The notes below the pieces were generated by a model that saw only the letters and a program-made list of their open reading frames with translations, was not told where the DNA came from and made no database searches. Positions 39,401 through 45,854 of a stretch of 64,000 nucleotides of DNA are shown here, piece after piece. The stretch lies in assembly GCA_017445845.1 (NCBI GenBank), contig JAFSRY010000025.1, positions 47,575-111,574 on the forward strand, read 5' to 3'. This stretch comes from Prevotella sp. Its GTDB lineage: Bacteria > Bacteroidota > Bacteroidia > Bacteroidales > Bacteroidaceae. Each line of letters begins with the position of its first letter. Position 1 is the stretch's first letter. The position numbers were made by a program, and so were the translations under genes.

Positions 39401-39806
39401 GCTCAACCGCACCGAGGGTGAGGAAGACACCTTTGCGGGTTACACCGGTGGCAACAACGGCCAGTTCATCATGCAGGAGATGATGGTCTGCATCAATGTG
39501 GAAGAAGGTGAAGTCCTCAAACTCGGCATCCGTTCCGGCAACATGGAGGGCAACGGAGAAACCACTACAGGTTTCGATGCCTCAGGATGGTTCAAAGCCG
39601 ACCACTTCCGCATCAAGAGGGTCAGCGAGGCGGGCCTGCTCCCAATCGCTCATATATCAAACGACTCTCCTAGGGAGTGGACGGGAGGGGTTCACGCCTC
39701 AAGCCTCTACGACCTGCAGGGGCGGCGCATCAAATCACGAGCCTCGAAGCCCAAAGGCATATACATTATTAATAATAGAAAGATATTAGAAATGAGAAAT
39801 GAATAA
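36408..39806 (+). CDS. GH127-like secreted enzyme with two accessory modules and T9SS tail
   Basis: A 1132-residue protein with signal peptide (MAKRLFRAIMLILIVFNAFSVRA). Residues about 25-620 form a DUF1680/GH127-type alpha-barrel: GDIHPQGWLREFLQRQADG, YNTCLWAGEIERQ, and the paired-cysteine site HETECCVGNVNRF (Cys376-Cys377). Two copies of a ~190-residue beta-sandwich module follow (about 660-860 and 866-1075; pattern NPxFE, PYGW, FxLxQ, CRLFA, FRIxRV), shared with the next two proteins. The end (LYDLQGRRIKSRASKPKGIYI) is a T9SS signal, so the enzyme is surface-located, unlike the GH127 at 7973. Activity on arabinofuranosides is inferred from family. The second module has an insert at 39332-39362, PPSLEECRKG, coded by a G/C-rich palindromic stretch. 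Confidence 0.88.
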   Translation: MAKRLFRAIMLILIVFNAFSVRAQDYAAFREGLIGDIHPQGWLREFLQRQADGLTGHPEAMAYPYNTCLWAGEIERQNENPDAKDWWRYEQTAYYTDGLLRLGYLLGNDTFIQTGEEGIAYTIAHAQANGRLGNAKIESLWPMAVFFRAMQADYWVHHDATVIEALERHYLSLSPSLLTNGRRHIVNLEGILFVYGITKNERLLKMAEEAYNMGGFELDASVAASQGSILLHGVTYAEMLKIPLLLYAYTGKQRYLDLAMNAERKLERDHLLPDGLYTSAESTMGNDIDYAHETCDITDYTWSLGYFLQVTGEAEWADRLERAIFNAGLGAITKDFKALQYFSSVNQMICTGTSDNNAFKRGKTWMAYRPIHETECCVGNVNRFMPNFASRLWMRGSDLPSAVIATLYAPNETTFDIEGTTVTISEETLYPFDGTITFRFTLDEEKAFPFVLRIPGWATGASLEVNGIAANIALAPGTFTTLNHTFKSNDIVTLRLDMETRIVDIPGQGRYVERGPLLYTYAVPQKKTEDTTVYSNMNGKKSANPDFKSWSITPDGPFNYGIDEATTDGSALVTAVYKNKLDNGYPFDLADAPIKISLPVREIIWGLDGGTRNPNLPLSDVLIAKDETQTIDLVPYGCTELRLTVFPVVPAEKEEDLTSLLLVNPSFEMLDAETYNAGGVERKTQVPYGWKTTGTLNGVSYGINNDATTRFGDNICWFRLLPFPKGFELYQTIDHSRIEPGIYRVSCWLWNQYNQKGNCRLFANQNVQYYGSRDEYDKNIMEGETATFAGYGGGDSNISPKFVMNEMVVYVTVGEGEDLRLGIRSDGMKKNGTQATGDDATGWFKVDNFRIERVEAIPADNGDEDLTLTNAMLVNPDFELNVNGQANSGGTTSRGVPYGWQVNCQFPGNSYGVNGDGLNKHGNNVCWFNPQDAPMPDDFELSQSVADLEAGRYQVRCRLWVQKGQLGRCRLFAQAIPPSLEECRKGVVQYFGRPEDYMLNRTEGEEDTFAGYTGGNNGQFIMQEMMVCINVEEGEVLKLGIRSGNMEGNGETTTGFDASGWFKADHFRIKRVSEAGLLPIAHISNDSPREWTGGVHASSLYDLQGRRIKSRASKPKGIYIINNRKILEMRNE

Positions 39807-39909
39807 TGAGTTAGTCGTTTGGTCGTTTAGCAGATTAGGATAGTTAAATGATAGAGGTAATCATAATTACTCATGACCCATGACTCATGACTTGTCAACT
39901 AAAAAAAAT
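39807..39909. other. 103-bp spacer of repeated intergenic words
   Basis: It contains GTTAAATGATA, AGGTAAT and GTCAACTAAAA. The same words in the same order occur at about 21955-21995 before the DUF3098 gene. No promoter box was identified, so the GH127-like and GH115 genes may share a transcript. Confidence 0.5.
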
Positions 39910-42900
39910 ATGAAAAAGAGTTTCTTTTTATTGTTGTCTCTTTTGTTGTCATTGACAACGGGAGCGCAGTCAGGGTTCACCGTCAGCGAGAACCCGTCGG
40001 AGGGTTGTTTCAAACTGGTCGGCGACGACCTTCATGCGGTTTTCCTCATCGACAGCGAGGATGCCGAGGTGGTGGCGACGGCTGCCGGGTGTGTGGCCGA
40101 GGACTTTCGTTCCGTCACCGGCACGGCCTTAGGTATAGAGACCACGGATGTGACGAAGAATTTTCACGACCCCCTCATCTATGTCGGAACGGTGGGAACT
40201 CCGCTCATCAACGGTTTGGCCGAAGGCGGCGAGATTGACCTGACGGACATCGAGGGAAAATGGGAGGTCTACAGCATCCAGCGCATCAGCGACGGCAAGT
40301 TGGCCATCATTGGCTCCACGCCACGCGGCACTGCCTACGGTCTCTTCGAACTGTCGCGCCTCATCGGTGTCACCCCGTGGATATGGTGGGCCGACGTGGC
40401 TCCCGGGAAGCACCCAACGCTCTTCCTGTCGGGCGACAGGATGGTGTCGAAGGAGCCGTCGGTGAAATATCGCGGTATCTTCATCAACGACGAGGACTGG
40501 GGTCTGCAGCCATGGGCTGCCAAGGGTCTCGACAAGAAGTACGGCAACATTGGTCCCGGTGCCTACGCCCGGGTGATGGAACTGCTGTTGCGCCTGCGTG
40601 CCAACACGCTGTGGCCTGCCATGCACCTCTGCTCGGAGGCTTTCTGGGCCAACAAGGACAACCTGCCCGTGGCGAAGAAGTATGACATCATGTTGGGTTC
40701 GAGCCACTGCGAACAGATGCTGCGCGACAACGAGTGGGAGTGGCGCCATGCTCCGTGGAACGGCAACAACGACGACTGGAACTATGTGACCAACAAGACG
40801 AAAATACAACAATATTGGGAGGAGCGCGTAGCTGAGAGCGTAGGCTACGATGCCATGTATACACTCGGTATGCGTGGTGTCCACGACTGGGGCATCTCCG
40901 GTTATCCGTCGACACAGGACAAGGTGCGCGGACTCACCGAAATCATCGGTTTCCAGCGCTCCCTGTTAGATAAGTATATGGGCGATGCCACCACCGTGCC
41001 TCAGCTCTTCATCCCCTACAAAGAAGTGCTCGACGCCTATAATGCCGGCCTGCAGGTTCCCGAGGATGTCACCATCTGCTGGGTGGACGACAACCACGGC
41101 TACATCCGGCAGATGCCGCGTGCCAACGAGCAGGCACGCAGCGGCGGCAACGGCATCTACTACCACCTCTCCTACCTCGGCAGCCCCGTCAGCTACCTCT
41201 GGCTCAGCACCATCTCGCCGTCGCTCATCAGCTACGAGTTGTCGAAGGCTTACAATCAGGGCATTCAGTCGCTGTGGGTCATCAACGTGGGTGACATCAA
41301 GCCGGCCGAGATGGAACTGGAGTTCTGCATGGACCTCGCATGGGATGTCGACCGGTGGGCTCCCGAGAAGGCTTACGACTACACCCACTATTGGATGGAG
41401 AAGACTTTCGGTGCCGACTTAGCCGACGAGCTGACGGCCATCAAGCACGAATACTACCGGCTGGGCGCATCGGGCAAGCCTGAGCATGTCCATGCCATTG
41501 CCTATACGCGCGAGGAGCAAAACGAACGCATCGCCGACTACCGCGCCATCGCCGACCGCGTGGCAGCGCTGAAGGGCAGCATTCCGGCGGAACTGTCGGA
41601 TGCCTTCTTCGAGCTCATCGAATACCCCGTCAGGTGTGCCTACGAAATGAATGTCAAGACGTTCCGCGCCTCACAGAGCATGGAGCTGGCGCGCGCCGGA
41701 CAGCGTGACGCAGCACTGGAGTTTGCCGCCGAAGCGCGTCAGGCCTACCGCATCATCAGCGACCTGACGAACCATTATAACACGGGTATCGCCGGTGGCA
41801 AGTGGAACGGCGTGATGAGCATGAAGCCCCACGGCGACAGCCAGTTCAACATGCCCGCCACGGCCACGCTGACCTCTATCAACAACGTGCAGACAGAACT
41901 GAAGACGAAGGAGAACGTCGTCATTCCGGCTGCCGACTTCACGGCATCGAGCGGCGACCTCACCATCCTCAACGGACTGGGCATCTCCGACCGTGCCGTC
42001 ACCGTATGGCCGCTCAACATGACGGCCTACACCACCAGCCGCATCTCACAGGCTCCATGGGCCGAATACGATGTGCCCGTGAAGGCAGGCAAGAACAGCA
42101 TCCAGGTGCGCTGTCTCTGCACATTCCCCTTGAACAGCAACTACGACCTGCGCGTGGGCGTCAGCGTTGACGGCAAGCAGGCTGAGGTGAAGTCGCTGAA
42201 GACGACTGCCATGGAAGGCAAGTGGAACACCACCGTTCCGCAAGGCTTCAACGACGGCACCGTCGACTACACGAGCGACACCGACAAGACCGTCAAGGTG
42301 CGTGTGTCGCTGATGGATCCCGGTGTGGTGCTGAGTGAAATATATAATGTAGTGCCCGATGTCGTCGACCTCACGCTGACCGAGGAGCTCATCGAGAACT
42401 ACGACTTCGAATACAACCACGACGGACAACTCAACCAACCCGGCAACATCGGACGCGGCATTCCCGCCGGATGGCTCTCGAAGGGTCAGCTGAAGAAAGG
42501 TGCCAACGGCCTCGACAGCTATGGTGTCAACCAGGATGCCCTGAACTACCACGGCAACAACGTCTGCTGGATCAACAGCGTGCCCATGCCCAGCGACTTC
42601 TGGCTCTACCAGACCATACCGGCCAGCAAGATTGAGCCGGGTGTCTATAAAATATCGTGTATGCTCTGGGTGGAGAACTCGAAGAAGACCAACTGCCGAC
42701 TCTTTGCCAACCAGAACGTGCAATACTATGGCTACGAAAGCGACTACACCAACCTGCTCACCGCAGGCGAGACAGCAACATACGCAGGCTATGCCGGCGG
42801 CGATGCCAATGCCATCACCCTGCGCGACATGGAAGTCTACGTCATCGTCAGCGAGGGTGAAGACCTCACCTTCGGCATCAAGTCGAGCAACCGCAAGAAC

Positions 42901-43740
42901 GACGGCTCGACGGCAACCGACAACAGCGGTTGGTTCAAGGTCGACTACTTCCGCATTGAGCGCGTCAGCGAGCTGCCGCCGGCCGGCGAAGGCGAAGACC
43001 TCACGCTCACCGAGCGCGTGCTGAAGAACTACGACTTCGAATACTATGAGTCGGGCGGCAACGTCATTGAGAACACCGACGGAACCACGCGCCGCTACAC
43101 CCCCTACGGATGGAACATCGTGGGCACCTTCCCCGGACAGTCCTACGGCATCAACAAGGATGCCAACAACCCGCATAAGACCAACGTGTGCTGGTGTCTG
43201 CCTCAGGGCGGTTACTTTCCCGAAGGATTCCAACTCTATCAGACCGTGCCGGCATCGGAGCTGACGCCCGGACGCTATCTCGTGCAGTGCAAGCTATGGG
43301 TAGAAGAAAACTACCTCGCCACGACACGCCTCTTTGCCAACCAGAACGTACAGTACTATGGCATGGACATCGACTATGAGCAGAACCTCACCGAGGGCGA
43401 GCAGAACACCTTTGCCGGATATATCGGCGGGGCAAACGGCAGCTATAACCTGCAGGACATGTGGGTCTATGTCGACCTGGCTGAGGGCGAAGACCTCACC
43501 CTCGGCATCCGCGCCGACCCGCGAAAGAGCGACGGTACCCGCCACTCTGAATATAAGAACGGGTGGTTCAAGGTCGACTACTTCCGCATCAACAAAGTCA
43601 GTGAAACTGGCGTTTCCAGTGAAAAGATAAACATGAGCAGTGAAAAAACCGCCCCCATGTACGACCTTCAGGGCCGCCGCATCAACTCGGCAGATAAGAA
43701 GGGAATCTATATCCAGAACGGAAAGAAAGTCATCATGTAA
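39910..43740 (+). CDS. GH115 glycoside hydrolase, probable xylan or arabinogalactan alpha-glucuronidase
   Basis: The start is the ATG of the signal peptide MKKSFFLLLSLLLSLTTGAQ; the product is 1276 residues. The first ~830 residues match GH115: IGSTPRGTAYGLFELSRLIGVTPWIWWADV (about 135-165), KYRGIFINDEDWGLQPWA (about 185-202), and WVDDNHGYIRQMPRANEQARSGGNG (about 385-410). GH115 enzymes remove 4-O-methylglucuronic or glucuronic acid side chains. Two copies of the shared accessory module (nt 42370-42970 and 43003-43605) and a T9SS tail (YDLQGRRINSADKKGIYIQNGKKVIM) follow. The gene ends 3 bp before the esterase gene, so they are co-translated neighbours. Family secure; substrate inferred. Confidence 0.93.
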   Translation: MKKSFFLLLSLLLSLTTGAQSGFTVSENPSEGCFKLVGDDLHAVFLIDSEDAEVVATAAGCVAEDFRSVTGTALGIETTDVTKNFHDPLIYVGTVGTPLINGLAEGGEIDLTDIEGKWEVYSIQRISDGKLAIIGSTPRGTAYGLFELSRLIGVTPWIWWADVAPGKHPTLFLSGDRMVSKEPSVKYRGIFINDEDWGLQPWAAKGLDKKYGNIGPGAYARVMELLLRLRANTLWPAMHLCSEAFWANKDNLPVAKKYDIMLGSSHCEQMLRDNEWEWRHAPWNGNNDDWNYVTNKTKIQQYWEERVAESVGYDAMYTLGMRGVHDWGISGYPSTQDKVRGLTEIIGFQRSLLDKYMGDATTVPQLFIPYKEVLDAYNAGLQVPEDVTICWVDDNHGYIRQMPRANEQARSGGNGIYYHLSYLGSPVSYLWLSTISPSLISYELSKAYNQGIQSLWVINVGDIKPAEMELEFCMDLAWDVDRWAPEKAYDYTHYWMEKTFGADLADELTAIKHEYYRLGASGKPEHVHAIAYTREEQNERIADYRAIADRVAALKGSIPAELSDAFFELIEYPVRCAYEMNVKTFRASQSMELARAGQRDAALEFAAEARQAYRIISDLTNHYNTGIAGGKWNGVMSMKPHGDSQFNMPATATLTSINNVQTELKTKENVVIPAADFTASSGDLTILNGLGISDRAVTVWPLNMTAYTTSRISQAPWAEYDVPVKAGKNSIQVRCLCTFPLNSNYDLRVGVSVDGKQAEVKSLKTTAMEGKWNTTVPQGFNDGTVDYTSDTDKTVKVRVSLMDPGVVLSEIYNVVPDVVDLTLTEELIENYDFEYNHDGQLNQPGNIGRGIPAGWLSKGQLKKGANGLDSYGVNQDALNYHGNNVCWINSVPMPSDFWLYQTIPASKIEPGVYKISCMLWVENSKKTNCRLFANQNVQYYGYESDYTNLLTAGETATYAGYAGGDANAITLRDMEVYVIVSEGEDLTFGIKSSNRKNDGSTATDNSGWFKVDYFRIERVSELPPAGEGEDLTLTERVLKNYDFEYYESGGNVIENTDGTTRRYTPYGWNIVGTFPGQSYGINKDANNPHKTNVCWCLPQGGYFPEGFQLYQTVPASELTPGRYLVQCKLWVEENYLATTRLFANQNVQYYGMDIDYEQNLTEGEQNTFAGYIGGANGSYNLQDMWVYVDLAEGEDLTLGIRADPRKSDGTRHSEYKNGWFKVDYFRINKVSETGVSSEKINMSSEKTAPMYDLQGRRINSADKKGIYIQNGKKVIM

Positions 43741-43743
43741 TCT

Positions 43744-45432
43744 ATGAGAAAAGCCGCACTCCTTCTGCTCACCGTCTTCGCTTGTGCCCTCGCAGCACAG
43801 CCGAAGGGAGTACCCGTCATCATCGTTTGCGGCCAGTCCAACAGCGACGGCCGCGTACCACTCTGCGACTATCCCGCCTACATGCAGACCGACCTCTGCC
43901 AGTATTGTTACGACGACGGCTCACACTTCCAAAACGGACTGTTCAAGCCCTACACGCCTTACACATGGGTGTCGGGCGACAGCGAACGCTTCGGCTATGA
44001 CGCCTTCGTCTATCACTATCTGCAGAAAGCCCTGCAGCAACCCTTCTATGTCGTCAAACTCACCCTTGGCGGTACGGCCATCGACCCCTCCTGCACCAAC
44101 AGCAACGGCGGGAAGTTCTGGTCGTGCAACCCAGCATGGTACGACCGGCAGACGGCAACATCCCTCGGCGGCAAGTCACTCATGAAAGCCTTCGAGCGAT
44201 CCTTCGACGCCTGCCGAACCCAGACACTCGAGAAACTCCAGCAGGGATACGACGTCAAGGCCATCTTATGGCATCAGGGAGAAAGCGACCATTCGGCACA
44301 GGGACCTGCCAACTACTATCAGAACCTCACCACCCTCATCGCCCACATGAGGCAATTCCTCTACGAGCAGACCGGCAGCGATGATTGCCTCTCACTGCCC
44401 TTCATCCTCGGCACCGTCTCACACATCAGCCTGCAATACAATGCCGATGTCGAACGCGCCCATCTCCGCATTGCCGACGAAGACCCCAACGTCTACGCCA
44501 TCGACATGAGCGATGCTTCGTTGTTAGGCGACGACCTGCACTTCAACGTCGAGAGTGCCCATCGGCTCGGACGCAGCGTCTTCAGCCAGCTTGTGAAACT
44601 CAACATCTGTCCTGACACAACAGAGGAGACTGCCGACAGCGACATCACCGGCGACGTGCTCATCAATGCCAACTTCGAACTGGCCACCGACGGACAACAG
44701 AACCCACGAGGAAACGTCAGCCGAGGCACCCCCTACGGATGGACACTCACCCCGCTGCCCACCGGCAACTCCTACGGCATCAACAAGGATGCCGTCAACT
44801 TCTCCGGCAACAATGTCTGTTGGGTCAACGCCACACCCCTGCCCGACGACATAGAACTCTCGCAGACCATTCCTGCCGATAAGCTCGGAGCAGGACACTA
44901 TGTCATCACCTGCAAACTGTGGGTGGAGGTAAACAAGAAGGACAACTGCCGACTCTTCGCACACGCCAATCCAGCCCAGGGAGGGGAGCGCCAAACCGTG
45001 GTGCAATACTATGGCTATGAGAGCGACTACACCAACCTCCTCTCGCCCGACGAAGAGGCCACATACGCCGGCTTTGCCGGTGGCAGTTCCGGCAATTTCA
45101 TCCTGCGCCCCTTGCGGGTGGAGATTGACCTGAACGACGGCGAAGCCCTCACCCTCGGCATCCGCTCCGGAAACCGACGCAACAACGGAACCCACTCCAC
45201 CGACAACGCCGGATGGTTCAAGGTCGACGACTTCCATGTCTTCAAGGGCAGTGAAACAGGCGTTTTAAGTGAAAAGATAAACGTGAACAGTGAAAAACTC
45301 GCCCCCATGTACGACCTTCAGGGACGGCGCATCACCCACCTCCCCTCCCTTTCTCCCCTCCCCAAGGGAGGAGTTGGAGGCAGGCCCGGGGCAGGCATCT
45401 ATATCTTGAACGGCAAGAAGGTTATTCTGTAA
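43744..45432 (+). CDS. SGNH sialate-O-acetylesterase/CE6-type esterase with accessory module and T9SS tail
   Basis: A 562-residue secreted protein with signal peptide (MRKAALLLLTVFACALAAQ). The catalytic domain (about 20-290) has the SASA/CE6 blocks: IIVCGQSNSDGR with the nucleophilic Ser, LGGTAIDPSC, and LWHQGESDH, near the His/Asp side. Such enzymes remove acetyl groups from sialic acids or from xylan; with GH115 adjacent, xylan is the better guess. One copy of the shared accessory module (about 298-502) and a T9SS tail (MYDLQGRRI ... GIYILNGKKVIL) follow. The tail linker between them contains about 18 residues (HLPSLSPLPKGGVGGRPG) coded by a G/C-rich repeat, absent from the near-identical GH115 tail. 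Confidence 0.9.
   Translation: MRKAALLLLTVFACALAAQPKGVPVIIVCGQSNSDGRVPLCDYPAYMQTDLCQYCYDDGSHFQNGLFKPYTPYTWVSGDSERFGYDAFVYHYLQKALQQPFYVVKLTLGGTAIDPSCTNSNGGKFWSCNPAWYDRQTATSLGGKSLMKAFERSFDACRTQTLEKLQQGYDVKAILWHQGESDHSAQGPANYYQNLTTLIAHMRQFLYEQTGSDDCLSLPFILGTVSHISLQYNADVERAHLRIADEDPNVYAIDMSDASLLGDDLHFNVESAHRLGRSVFSQLVKLNICPDTTEETADSDITGDVLINANFELATDGQQNPRGNVSRGTPYGWTLTPLPTGNSYGINKDAVNFSGNNVCWVNATPLPDDIELSQTIPADKLGAGHYVITCKLWVEVNKKDNCRLFAHANPAQGGERQTVVQYYGYESDYTNLLSPDEEATYAGFAGGSSGNFILRPLRVEIDLNDGEALTLGIRSGNRRNNGTHSTDNAGWFKVDDFHVFKGSETGVLSEKINVNSEKLAPMYDLQGRRITHLPSLSPLPKGGVGGRPGAGIYILNGKKVIL
45348..45400. repeat. G/C-rich intergenic-type repeat inside a coding sequence
   Basis: CTCCCCTCCCCAAGGGAGGAG and its surroundings resemble the CTCCCC-AAGGGGAGGAG cores of the triple repeat at 52851-53035, but here they are in frame within the esterase gene. 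Confidence 0.6.
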
Positions 45433-45551
45433 CCTTCGCCGTTTGCCCTATCCCCGACATCGTATCGGCACTATTTGCTGGATCATACTCGTTTTTCCCC
45501 TTCTTTTCTCTTTTTCACATAATTTCTCATTCCTATTTCTCATTTTTTTCG

Positions 45552-45559
45552 TACCTTTG
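45552..45559 (+). promoter_or_regulatory. -7 box (TACCTTTG) before the 64-residue protein gene
   Basis: TACCTTTG fits TAnnTTTG, 76 bp before the start codon, in a 203-bp spacer with pyrimidine-rich tracts (45480-45550) and no other gene. Confidence 0.55.
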
Positions 45560-45635
45560 CCCCCGTAACTTACCTCGTAACTAAAAAAAACGGCAAAAAC
45601 TCGCCAATACATTGCATCACAAAACCCATAATAAT

Positions 45636-45830
45636 ATGAAAAAGAAACAGTATTACCAACCCACAACCAAGTTCTTGAACATGCACATCAGAAATGGACT
45701 GATGGAAGGTTCAGTACAACTCCGACTCAATCCCGTTGACGACGTAGTCACCAACGACGACGGCAGCACCCAGTATGGTAAAGGGTCAACTCTCTGGGAC
45801 GATGAAGAAAACGAAAATGGCCTCTGGTAA
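45636..45830 (+). CDS. 64-residue microprotein of the MKKKQYxxP type
   Basis: Starts at the ATG followed by MKKKQYYQPTTKFLNMHIRN; an in-frame ATG 24 bp earlier is possible. The middle is hydrophobic-acidic (GSVQLRLNPVDDVVTNDDG) and the end is acidic, TLWDDEENENGLW. The basic start with aromatic and proline, and the acidic Trp-rich end, resemble the microprotein at 33298-33468. It has its own promoter and precedes the PI-PLC-like gene by 24 bp. No signal peptide is seen. The function is unknown. Confidence 0.75.
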   Translation: MKKKQYYQPTTKFLNMHIRNGLMEGSVQLRLNPVDDVVTNDDGSTQYGKGSTLWDDEENENGLW

Positions 45831-45854
45831 TAAACAATGATAATAATGACTGCT

